Positions 48,973-57,040 of a DNA stretch of 64,000 nt are shown piece after piece. The notes under the pieces were generated by a model, which did no database searches, had not been told where the DNA came from, and saw only the letters and a program-made list of their open reading frames with translations. How positions within the stretch are numbered: position 1 is the stretch's first letter; every line of letters starts with the position of its first letter. Source of the stretch: Actinomadura rayongensis (GTDB lineage Bacteria > Actinomycetota > Actinomycetes > Streptosporangiales > Streptosporangiaceae); NCBI RefSeq assembly GCF_009831215.1, contig NZ_WUTW01000004.1, positions 62,001 through 126,000 on the forward strand. Direction: 5' to 3'. Made by a program: the position numbers and the translations under genes.

Positions 48973-50753
48973 CGGGCCGTCGCCTCTCCGGCGAACCGCG
49001 CCGCCTGCGCGGTGAACATCGCGGCGTACCGGCCGTCCAGCGCGAGCAGCGTGTCGTGGTCGCCGCTCTCGGCGACCTTCCCGTCGTGCAGCACGTGGAT
49101 GCGGTCCGCCCGGCGGACGGTCGAGAAGCGGTGCGCCACGATGATCGTGGTGAGGCCGCGCGTCATCGCCAGGAACCGCCGGTGGAAGTCGGCCTCGGCC
49201 GCCGCGTCCAGCCACGCGGTCGGCTCGTCCAGGACGAGGATCCGCGCGCCGTGTTCCGCGGCGTACAGCGCCCGCGCGAGGGCGACGCGCTGCCACTGGC
49301 CGCGCGACAGGTCGCGTCCGCCGGGGACGCCGAGCGGCGTGTCCCAGCCGTCCGGCAGCCCGGCGACGAGGTCGGCGGCCCCGGCGCGCTCGGCGGCGGC
49401 CCGCAGCGCCGCGCGGCTCGCGCCGACGCCGATGTTGTCGGCGAGGGTGAACGGGAGCCGCGCGAAGTCCTGCGAGATCAGCGCGCAGCGGCGCTGCCAG
49501 TCGGCCGGGTCGAGGTCGGCGAGGTCGGTGCCGTCCACGGTGATCCGGCCGCCGGACGGGTCGTGCAGCCGGGTGAGCAGCCGGATCAGCGTGGTCTTCC
49601 CGGCGCCGTTCGCGCCGACGATCGCGGTCGACGCGCCGACCGGGATGTCGAGGTCGAGGCCGTCCAGGACGGGCCGGTCGCCGAACGCGAACCGGACGCC
49701 CTCCAGCCGGATCGTCCGCCGGGGCAGGTCGCCGACGGGCCGCGCGCCGCCGAGCGGGACGGCGCTGCGCGCGATCCCGGCCTCCAGGCGCTCGACGTCG
49801 GGAAGGGAGGCGAGCATCCAGGCCAGCGCGATGTCCTCGGTGGAGATGCCGCCGACGGCGGACGTCGCGACGATCGCGGGGAAGTACGCGGCCAGCTCGG
49901 CGAGCCCGATCCGGTGGTGGGCGACGGCGTCGGCGAGCACCCAGCAGGCCGCGAGGTTGGCCGCGACGACCAGCCCGGCCGTCAGCGCGACCGTGCGGTA
50001 GACGCGCGCCCGGACGCTCCACGCCGCCGCCATCGCCAGCAGCCAGTGCTCGCGCAGACGGTCCACCGTCCACCGTCCGAGGCCGTAGGCGCGCACCTCG
50101 GGCGCGGCGGCCGGATCGGTGGCCAGCTCGAAGAAGTAGACGGCCCGGCGGATCTTCCCGGCGTCCCCGCCGAGCGCCGCCACATGCTCCGTGATCACCG
50201 TGCGCAGGGGGCGGCGGACGGCCAGCCACACCAGCAGCAGCCCGGCGCCGAGCCACCAGCGGAACGCTCCGACGAGGACGCAGGCGGCGAGCCCGCCCAG
50301 CCGGTCGCCCGCCAGCGCGACCTGGGTGAGCGGCGCGTTCGCGGGCTGGAAGCCGGTGAGCGCGCCCTTGGCCCCGGCGAGCGCGTCCAGATTGCCCTGG
50401 TCGGTGAGGTGCGCGATCCCGGCGGGCCGGATCAGCGCCGTCATCAGCCGTTCCTGCAGCGCGAACGTGAGCCGGGCGCGGGCGATCCCCGCCACGTGGT
50501 CGCGGACCGTGTCGCCGACGAGCAGGACGCCGATCGCCGCCCCGCTCACCGCGATCCAGGGCCAGGTCGCCTGCCGGTCCCCGGCCGCCGCCCGGACGAT
50601 CCGGCCGACGCCGACGAGCAGCACGACCGGCGCCAGCGCGCCCACCGCCGCGCAGGCGTAGAGCAGGACGGCCTGGCGCGGCGCGCCGTCCCAGAGCATG
50701 CGCTGCGCGCGCCACCGGGGCGAGGACCGGGGCGCCCACCGGGTCGGGAGCAC
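48969..50753 (-). CDS. ABC transporter, fused permease and ATPase (half-transporter 2)
   Basis: The 594-residue protein has the same layout: six membrane helices, Walker A IVGANGAGKTT, signature DLSRGQWQRVALARAL and Walker B LVLDEPTAWLD. The catalytic Glu is present, so both halves may hydrolyse ATP. It starts at the GTG at 50753, 4 bp after the diiron oxygenase stop. The pair is adjacent and oriented alike, as in export systems of natural-product clusters. Confidence 0.9.
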   Translation of the reverse strand: MLPTRWAPRSSPRWRAQRMLWDGAPRQAVLLYACAAVGALAPVVLLVGVGRIVRAAAGDRQATWPWIAVSGAAIGVLLVGDTVRDHVAGIARARLTFALQERLMTALIRPAGIAHLTDQGNLDALAGAKGALTGFQPANAPLTQVALAGDRLGGLAACVLVGAFRWWLGAGLLLVWLAVRRPLRTVITEHVAALGGDAGKIRRAVYFFELATDPAAAPEVRAYGLGRWTVDRLREHWLLAMAAAWSVRARVYRTVALTAGLVVAANLAACWVLADAVAHHRIGLAELAAYFPAIVATSAVGGISTEDIALAWMLASLPDVERLEAGIARSAVPLGGARPVGDLPRRTIRLEGVRFAFGDRPVLDGLDLDIPVGASTAIVGANGAGKTTLIRLLTRLHDPSGGRITVDGTDLADLDPADWQRRCALISQDFARLPFTLADNIGVGASRAALRAAAERAGAADLVAGLPDGWDTPLGVPGGRDLSRGQWQRVALARALYAAEHGARILVLDEPTAWLDAAAEADFHRRFLAMTRGLTTIIVAHRFSTVRRADRIHVLHDGKVAESGDHDTLLALDGRYAAMFTAQAARFAGEATAR

Positions 50754-50757
50754 CGGC

Positions 50758-51825
50758 TCAGCCGTCCGCGCCGCGCGCGATCATCTCGCCCACCTCGGCG
50801 ACGCGGGCGTCGCGGGCCCGGTCCTCCTGCTCGGCGAGGTCCTCGTCGCGCGCCATCGCGGCCTGAAGGTCCACGTCGGCGAGGTCGAGGACGCCGATGT
50901 CGGCGTAGGCGGCGCGGACCCGGTCCGTCCACAGGCCGATGTCGCGGACGCACGGGACGATCCGCCCGAACAGCGCCCGCTGGAACATCCGCAGCGCCTC
51001 GCGGTTGGGCCGCGTCTCCGGCGACTTCGACCGCTCGTAGCCGAGCGCGACGATGACGTCCGTCCACAGGAACCGGTCGCGCATCCGGTAGCACGCCTCG
51101 ATGACGAAGTCCTCGCGCTCGGCGCGCTCCCTGGCGTCGATCTCGCGGTAGTAGTCGCGCAGCGCGAGCCGTCCGAACGCGACGTGCCGCGCCTCGTCCT
51201 GCATGACGTAGGCGAGGATCTGGCGGGCGAGCGGCTGGGTCGTCATGTCGCGCAGCAGCCCGAACGCGGCCAGCGCCAATCCTTCGATGAGCACCTGCAT
51301 TCCGAGATAGGGCAGGTCCCAGCGGGAATCGGTCAGCGTGTCGTCGAGCAGGGACGCCAGATTCTGGTTGATCGGATATTGCACGCCCACCCGCTCGGTA
51401 AGGAAGCGGCTGAAGATCTCGGTGTGGCGCGCCTCGTCCACCACCTGCGTCGCGGCGTAGAGCTTGGCGTCGATGCCGGGCACCGACTCCACGAGCCGGG
51501 ACGCGCAGATCAGCGCCCCCTGCTCGCCGTGCAGGAACTGGCTGAACTGCCAGGCCGCGCCGTGCAGCCGGAGTTCGGCGATGTTCTTCGGGCCGAGCTT
51601 GGCCCAGGTCGGCGAGCCGTAGAGCGGGACCATGACGTCCGGCATCCCGAGCGGGTCGTCGGGATCGGTGGGGACGTCCCAGTCGATCCGCCGCTCCTGG
51701 TCCCACTGCTTGTCCTTGCCCTTGCGGTAGAGCGAGAGCAGGCGTTCGTTCCCGGCGTCGTAATCCCAGGAAAAGGTGGCCCGGCCGTTCATCGCCACGG
51801 ACCACGTCGCGTCGGTCGCGGACAT
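50758..51825 (-). CDS. Ferritin-like diiron oxygenase
   Basis: The 355-residue protein has a complete diiron ligand set: Glu101 (HGEQGAL), Glu131-x2-His134 (VDEARHTEIF), Glu181 (LIEGLAL) and Glu211-x2-His214 (QDEARHVAF). It belongs to the ferritin-like oxygenases and probably oxidises an amine, thiol or C-H position on a cluster intermediate; the substrate is unknown. The ATG at 51825 has GGAGG upstream and overlaps the SRPBCC stop. It is paired with the SRPBCC gene in one operon. Confidence 0.85.
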   Translation of the reverse strand: MSATDATWSVAMNGRATFSWDYDAGNERLLSLYRKGKDKQWDQERRIDWDVPTDPDDPLGMPDVMVPLYGSPTWAKLGPKNIAELRLHGAAWQFSQFLHGEQGALICASRLVESVPGIDAKLYAATQVVDEARHTEIFSRFLTERVGVQYPINQNLASLLDDTLTDSRWDLPYLGMQVLIEGLALAAFGLLRDMTTQPLARQILAYVMQDEARHVAFGRLALRDYYREIDARERAEREDFVIEACYRMRDRFLWTDVIVALGYERSKSPETRPNREALRMFQRALFGRIVPCVRDIGLWTDRVRAAYADIGVLDLADVDLQAAMARDEDLAEQEDRARDARVAEVGEMIARGADG

Positions 51826-52271
51826 CATTCCTCCGGGGCGCAGGCCCGCTGCTCGAGTTCTTCCAGCATCCGGCTCGTGTTCGTGCGCAGCGACTCCCGC
51901 GCGATCGGGTCGAGCATCCGCGCCATCAGCGGAATGCCGATCTCGAACTCGATGCGCAGGGACGCGCGGGTGAGGCCGCCGCCGAGATCGGTCAGCAGCC
52001 ATTCGCCCTGGAAAACGCTGAGGTCGCCGTCGAGCTGCTCGAAGTCGATCCGGTGCCGGGACGGGTCGACGCGCCCCTTCTCGGACCAGCGCAGGATCGA
52101 CCCGCGCAGGATCACCGACCATTCGGCGGTGCGCACGTCGTCGCGGACGTCGAGCACCTTGATCCACTCGACGTCGCTCATGTAGTCGGCGAAGCGCTCC
52201 ACGTCGAGGAGCAGGTCCCAGAGCCTGCCGATCGGCGCTCGGAGGTCTTTCGTGACGGAGACGGTCTGCAT
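51825..52271 (-). CDS. SRPBCC-fold protein
   Basis: The 148-residue protein has a START/polyketide-cyclase-like fold: SVTKDLRAPIGRLWDLLLDV at the N-terminus, FQGEWLLTDLGGGLTRA in the middle, and a long C-terminal helix. Such proteins bind hydrophobic ligands and may act as cyclase, lipid-transfer or scaffold. It is immediately upstream of the diiron oxygenase and coupled to it, so the two may act on the same intermediate. No catalytic residue is obvious. Confidence 0.85.
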   Translation of the reverse strand: MQTVSVTKDLRAPIGRLWDLLLDVERFADYMSDVEWIKVLDVRDDVRTAEWSVILRGSILRWSEKGRVDPSRHRIDFEQLDGDLSVFQGEWLLTDLGGGLTRASLRIEFEIGIPLMARMLDPIARESLRTNTSRMLEELEQRACAPEE

Positions 52272-52298
52272 CGCGGGCCTCTCGGTTCGGGCGGGCGG

Positions 52299-52826
52299 TC
52301 AGGACGCGGGCGGGACGGCCGTCGTCCAGGACTCGGGGAAGACGGGCGCGAGGTGCATCGCCGCGACCACGTCGAAGCCGTCCCTGGCGAGGCGCAGCGC
52401 CGCGAACATGCCCGCGGGCGAGCGCAGTTCGGGCAGGTCGCCGGCGATGCCGTTGCCGGCCGTGACGCCGTCGACGAGCGCCGCGAGACGGTCCCGCCAG
52501 GCCGCCGCGCCGGCCGCGTCGCCGAGCCGTCCGGCCCGGTCGAGCAGGTCGGCGGCCTCGGCGCGCTCGGCCGGGTCCAGCCGGGCGAACGGGTCGAACG
52601 CGACGCCGCCGACGGGCCACGACGGTTCGCCGCCGCGTCCGGTGCCGCGCAGCGCGCAGCATTCGAGGACGACGGCGCGTCCGGCGTGCCCGGCCACCTC
52701 CCACTGCCCGGCGTCGATCGCGCCGTCCACGTCCTGCAGCAGGGCCTGGACGGTCACCATGATCCGCGCGGCGGTCTGGGTCGTCGCGGCGGTGCGGCGG
52801 CGGATGTCGTCGAAGGTCTCGATCAT
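52299..52826 (-). CDS. Unknown 175-residue protein of the cluster
   Basis: The protein is Ala-rich and mostly helical by its pattern (TFDDIRRRTAATTQTAARIM, LLDRAGRLGDAAGAAAWRDR), with two adjacent cysteines (LECCALRG). No domain is recognised. It overlaps the downstream nucleotidyltransferase start by 4 bp, so it is co-translated. Function unknown. Confidence 0.75.
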   Translation of the reverse strand: MIETFDDIRRRTAATTQTAARIMVTVQALLQDVDGAIDAGQWEVAGHAGRAVVLECCALRGTGRGGEPSWPVGGVAFDPFARLDPAERAEAADLLDRAGRLGDAAGAAAWRDRLAALVDGVTAGNGIAGDLPELRSPAGMFAALRLARDGFDVVAAMHLAPVFPESWTTAVPPAS

Positions 52827-53806
52827 GGGGCGCTCCCGTCCGTGATCACCGACAGCCACAGCAGGTCGGCCTCCAGCAGGGCCAGCAGGACGGGGTCCGG
52901 ACGCTCGTCCCAGCGGCCCGTCCAGACGCGGGCGGGGTCGGCCAGCGGCGCGCCCTCGTCCTCGGGGACTTCGGCGCCGCGCATGTTCCACCGGCTGACG
53001 ACGTAGCGGCCGAGGTAGCGGTGGATCTCCACGCCCGTCGCGGGGGTGAGCGCCCAGCGGTGCCGGGCGGCGTCGAACGGCGCGTCGGACGCGACGAGGT
53101 CGGCGGTGAAGGCGGTGAACGCGACCAGGTCGTCCGGCGGGCCGAACGCCAGGCAGCGGCGCAGCGCCGCGAGCGCGTCCGCGTCGCCGGACTGCCGGAA
53201 CTTCTCCCCCAGCCATTTGGCGCCGAAGAACAGGTGCCCGGACCGCGCCGCCCGGCACTCCAGGGCGGCGAGCCCCGCGTCCGCCGCGCGCAGCCACCGG
53301 GGTTCCCAGGCGCCCCGGTCGAGCCACGCGGCGGCGAGCGCGCGCCGCCGCGCCTCGGCCGCCCACCAGTCCGCGACGGCCCGGCCGAGCCACGGGCCGC
53401 GCAGGTCCCGCGACCACTCCGCCAGCTCGTCGCGCTCGGCGAGGACGCGGGCCAGCGCGAACCTGACCGTCGCCTGCAGCGCGGCCCGCCGCTTCTTGTA
53501 GCCCGCGTGCCCGGCCGACGCCGCGTCCGGCGGCGTCCGCAGCAGGGCGGGCCAGGCCGTCACCTCGTCGCGGCCGAAGTACCGCACGTCGACGCGGTGG
53601 CCGTCCTCGTAGGCGGCGATGGGGATCTGCATGACCGGGCCGTCCACGACGGCGTACACGTCGATGTCGCTCGCCCGGTTCCCGTACCCGGCGGCCAGGG
53701 ACCCGGTGAGCCCGATGAATCCCGGCGCGCCGAACGCCTCGCCGACCAGCTCGATCATCCGGTCCGCGGTGACGGCGTGCAGCGGGGTCGCCGCGTCCTG
53801 TTTCAC
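52823..53806 (-). CDS. Nucleotidyltransferase (MNT-like)
   Basis: The 327-residue protein has the nucleotidyltransferase motif GSLAAGYGNRASDIDVYAVV, with Gly35-Ser36 and the metal-binding Asp47 and Asp49. The rest is helical with many Trp and Arg. It could transfer a nucleotidyl or other phosphoryl group to a hydroxyl of a small molecule or peptide. The GTG at 53806 has GAGGGA 8 nt upstream. No kinase or ligase motif is evident beyond the core. Confidence 0.8.
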   Translation of the reverse strand: MKQDAATPLHAVTADRMIELVGEAFGAPGFIGLTGSLAAGYGNRASDIDVYAVVDGPVMQIPIAAYEDGHRVDVRYFGRDEVTAWPALLRTPPDAASAGHAGYKKRRAALQATVRFALARVLAERDELAEWSRDLRGPWLGRAVADWWAAEARRRALAAAWLDRGAWEPRWLRAADAGLAALECRAARSGHLFFGAKWLGEKFRQSGDADALAALRRCLAFGPPDDLVAFTAFTADLVASDAPFDAARHRWALTPATGVEIHRYLGRYVVSRWNMRGAEVPEDEGAPLADPARVWTGRWDERPDPVLLALLEADLLWLSVITDGSAP

Positions 53807-53823
53807 GTCCAAGGTCCCTCTTT

Positions 53824-54888
53824 TCAGACGGCGGCCAGCGCGCGTTCGTAGGTCTCGTGCGGGACTTCCAGGTCGGACACCAGGAGGTGGGAGCCGAGCG
53901 GGCCGCGCAGGATGGAGCCGAAGTCGTGCCGGTCCAGGCGCTCGCCGTCCGCGGGACGGTCGTCCAGCGGCACCCCGTACTCCAGCGTCCCGTGCTCGCC
54001 CGGATCGCGTACGCCCTCGCGACGCCGCCGTTCCCGGTCGGCGTGCGGCGCGAGCCGCGCGGCCATCGCCAGCGCCGCCGCCCGCAGGTGCCCGGCGCCG
54101 GCGCGTCCGTCGACCGCGTCCGCCGCCGCGGCCAGCAGCGCCGCGACCTCCGGCGCCAGCCGGGCCGCCGTGGTCGCGGCGATCCAGGCGTCGTCGGGCG
54201 GGGCCCCGGCCGCGTCGAGGATCATCAGGACGTCCAGGACGTCGCGGGCGCCGACGGCGCGCTGGAACTGCTCCTCGGCGACGAGCAGGAGTTGCAGCGT
54301 CCAGCCCGACGCGGGCAGCCCCGGGCGGGGCGGGACCGCCGCGCGGTCGCCGAGGAACGGCAGCGTCGACAGCTCCACCCGGTAGACCGAGTCGAGCGCG
54401 GTGTGCGGCGACGTCCAGCTCAGGCCCGCGAACACCGCCCGCTCCGCCCCGCGCGTCAGGACGCTGACGTTCGCCTCCTTCGGTTCGAGCCCGGGCCCGA
54501 GGTCGGCCGCGCGGCGCCGCACGTGTCCGGCCAGGTCCCAGAGCGACGGGACGTCCGGCGCGCACACGTCCAGGTCGACCCGGCCGCGGATCACGTCGTC
54601 CGGATAGAACGCGTCGATCGCGGGGCCTTTGAGCACCGTCAGGCCGGGACACCGCTCGGTCAGCTCGGCGAGGACGCGGGCGTAGAAGTCCTTGCGCCGC
54701 GTCGTGAGCGCGAGCCAGGCCGCGCCGATCTCGCCGATGTCGGTCCCGGCGGCGCGGGCGACGCTGAGCACCGGCTCGGCCAGCTTCGCGCCCGGGTCCA
54801 GCGCCGTGACGAACATGCGGCGCAGGCCCGTCCCCTCGGGCAGGCCGAGCAGACGCGCCAGCAGGTCCAGGTCCAGCCAGGGCTTCAT
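53824..54888 (-). CDS. Nucleotidyltransferase family protein (PF14907-like)
   Basis: The 354-residue protein has LTVLKGPAIDAFYPDDVIRG and VDLDVCAPD, the core of the uncharacterised nucleotidyltransferase family frequently found in lasso- and lanthipeptide clusters. The C-terminal 150 residues are Ala/Arg-rich. Its ATG at 54888 overlaps the downstream GNAT-like gene's stop by 4 bp. The family link to peptide clusters is notable next to the 34-residue peptide gene, but no activity can be assigned. Confidence 0.8.
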   Translation of the reverse strand: MKPWLDLDLLARLLGLPEGTGLRRMFVTALDPGAKLAEPVLSVARAAGTDIGEIGAAWLALTTRRKDFYARVLAELTERCPGLTVLKGPAIDAFYPDDVIRGRVDLDVCAPDVPSLWDLAGHVRRRAADLGPGLEPKEANVSVLTRGAERAVFAGLSWTSPHTALDSVYRVELSTLPFLGDRAAVPPRPGLPASGWTLQLLLVAEEQFQRAVGARDVLDVLMILDAAGAPPDDAWIAATTAARLAPEVAALLAAAADAVDGRAGAGHLRAAALAMAARLAPHADRERRRREGVRDPGEHGTLEYGVPLDDRPADGERLDRHDFGSILRGPLGSHLLVSDLEVPHETYERALAAV

Positions 54889-55697
54889 GAGGCCGGGAAC
54901 ATGTACCGCTGGTACTTGTGCGAGAACTCCCAGCCCCGGGTGTAGAGCCGGTCGAGGATCATCAGCTCGACCCCGGCGCAGTGGCAGGTCTTCTCGCGCA
55001 CCACGATGTGGCTGAGGACGGGCAGCCCGAGGTCCTGGGCGTACTTCCAGGTGTGGGTGACCAGCGCCGATTCGGCCGGGTACCGCATCGGGTGCTTGCG
55101 CTCCACCAGGAAGTCGAGCAGTTCCACGAACTCCTGCCCGGTGACCTGGTCGGCCTGGTTCACGAGAAGCGTGGCGTGGCCGATGTTCTCGCCGTCGCAG
55201 GACGCGACGAAGCTGCGCGCGTCCGGGTCCTTGAGCACAGTGCGGGCCTGCTTCGTCCCGGCGTCCTCCTCGGCGGGCAGCAGCCGCATCTCCAGGCCGT
55301 CGTCGAACGCCTCGACCAGGAACGACCCGACGAACTCCAGGTCTTCGGGCCGCGCCGGACGGACGTCGATCGGCGTCTCGTCCGCGTGCGGCGTCGGCGG
55401 CTTCGTGAGCATCATGTAGAAGAGGTAGTCCTCGAAGCCGAGCAGCGAGGCGTCCTCGTCGGTGAGCCGGACGAGCAGCATCTTCGCCGCCGGGAACGCC
55501 TCTTTCGCCCACGCGACGAGGACGTCGGCCGCGTCGGGCGCCGCCGCGAGTTCGGGCGAGACGTAGTCGACCAGGCAGCTCGGGATGCGCTGCATCGGTT
55601 CGACGTACTCGCCGGCGACGACGACGTGGCCGCCGGGCAGGTGGTGGACGTCGGCCGCGTCGAACCGGCTCAGGACGTCGTCGAGCATGACCGTCAT
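54885..55697 (-). CDS. GNAT-like protein A
   Basis: The 270-residue protein has an N-terminal half with HHLPGGHVVVAGEYVEPM and LLVRLTDEDASLLGFEDYLF. The C-terminal half has DPDARSFVASCDGENIGHAT and FVELLDFLVERKHPMR, and ends GWEFSHKYQRYMF. The second half resembles a GNAT acyltransferase core. It shares blocks with the protein coded at 59638-60423, on the other arm of the cluster. AGGAAGGA lies upstream of the ATG at 55697. The overlap with the condensation-domain gene suggests one operon. Confidence 0.8.
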   Translation of the reverse strand: MTVMLDDVLSRFDAADVHHLPGGHVVVAGEYVEPMQRIPSCLVDYVSPELAAAPDAADVLVAWAKEAFPAAKMLLVRLTDEDASLLGFEDYLFYMMLTKPPTPHADETPIDVRPARPEDLEFVGSFLVEAFDDGLEMRLLPAEEDAGTKQARTVLKDPDARSFVASCDGENIGHATLLVNQADQVTGQEFVELLDFLVERKHPMRYPAESALVTHTWKYAQDLGLPVLSHIVVREKTCHCAGVELMILDRLYTRGWEFSHKYQRYMFPAS

Positions 55698-57040
55698 GGA
55701 TGGGTCCTTCCTGCTGGTTGGTGCCCTTGCGTGCTGGTGGTGTCGCCGCCGATCAGGTCGTCGACCAGGGCGGCGTAGGCGTCCGCGAGGCCGCGCACGT
55801 AGGCGCTCTCGTACCGGTCGCCCGCGTACCGGAAGACGCCCTCCAGCGCGTCGTTCTGCGGGATCACGAGGAGTTCGAGGTCGAAGCGGCTGCCCATGCC
55901 GTCCGGGATCCGGAACGGCTCGGCGGTGAGCCCGGCGAAGCGCGGCCGGTGCGGCGCGTCGACGCCGGGCGGGACGGCGAGCATGTGGAAGACGACCTCG
56001 CCCGCGCGCCGCGCGTGGGCCGTTTCCGGGTCCAGGACGAGGCTGCGGTACGGCATCCCCTGGTGCGGCAGGGCCGACAGGACGGTGCCGCGCGCGGCGT
56101 CGATGTGGTCGGTCAGCTGCGGGTTCGGTCCCGTCCGCAGGCGCAGCGGGATCATGTTGGCGAAGAAGCCGACGGTCTCGTGCGCCTCGCGGCGGGCGCG
56201 GTTGGCGAAGACGGACCCGACCGTGACGTCCGTCTCCCCGGACGCCGCGTGCAGGACGGCGGCGTAGAGGGCCAGCGTGATGACGAACAGGCTCGTCCGG
56301 TGCCGCCGCGCCGCCCGCTTCAGCGCGGCGGTCCGGTCCGCGTCGAGCGTGAACCAGACGTTCTCGGTCTGCGGCCGGGCGCCCGCGCGTTCGGGCGCGG
56401 GACGCAGGTCCAGGTAGCGCGCGTCGCGCAGTTGCTCCCGCCAGAACGCGCGGTCGCGTCGTCCGCCGTCGCCGTCCAGGCGCCGCCGCTCCCAGGCCGC
56501 GTAGTCGCCGAACTGCCACCGCACCTCGGGCAGCCCGGCCGGACGGCCGCTCAGCCGCGCGTCGTAGAGCGCCGCGAGGTCGCGCAGCAGGAGCATGTTG
56601 GACCACGCGTCGGTGACCAGGTGGTGCGGGTTGAGCATCAGCAGGTGCTCGGCGGGCGCCGTGCGGATCAGGTCGACGGTGACGGGCGGGCCGGTGACGA
56701 CGTCGATGTCGCGGGTCAGGCGCTCGTGGATCGTCCGCCAGGCGTTCTCGGCGGGGTGCGCGGTGGCGGCGGTGTCGGTGAACGTCACCGCGAGGTCGCT
56801 CCCGGGGTGGACGGCGAAGTGCAGCCGGCCGTCGATCTTCCCGAACGTCGTGCGCAGCGCCTCGTGGCGGTCGGCGAGGTCCCGGACGGCCGCGTCCAGC
56901 GCGGGACGGTCCAGGGCGCCCGTCAGCCGCAGCGTCGTCGGGACGTTCATGACGCCCGGCGCGCCGAAGTTCCGCTCCATGAAGCGCAGCAGAATCTGGC
57001 TGTCGGTGACGCGCTGCCGGGTCAGTTGCAGGTCAGCCAT
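55694..57040 (-). CDS. Stand-alone condensation domain
   Basis: The 448-residue protein is a free NRPS-type condensation domain. It has HHLVTDAW (residues 139-146) as the HHxxxDxxS-like active site, RTTFGKIDGRLHF early and VGFFANMIPLRLR later. The His-His and Asp are kept, so it is likely catalytic. It would join an acyl or aminoacyl group on a carrier to an amine. The stop at 55694 overlaps the GNAT-like gene, and its start overlaps the upstream adenylating enzyme's end. Confidence 0.88.
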   Translation of the reverse strand: MADLQLTRQRVTDSQILLRFMERNFGAPGVMNVPTTLRLTGALDRPALDAAVRDLADRHEALRTTFGKIDGRLHFAVHPGSDLAVTFTDTAATAHPAENAWRTIHERLTRDIDVVTGPPVTVDLIRTAPAEHLLMLNPHHLVTDAWSNMLLLRDLAALYDARLSGRPAGLPEVRWQFGDYAAWERRRLDGDGGRRDRAFWREQLRDARYLDLRPAPERAGARPQTENVWFTLDADRTAALKRAARRHRTSLFVITLALYAAVLHAASGETDVTVGSVFANRARREAHETVGFFANMIPLRLRTGPNPQLTDHIDAARGTVLSALPHQGMPYRSLVLDPETAHARRAGEVVFHMLAVPPGVDAPHRPRFAGLTAEPFRIPDGMGSRFDLELLVIPQNDALEGVFRYAGDRYESAYVRGLADAYAALVDDLIGGDTTSTQGHQPAGRTHP

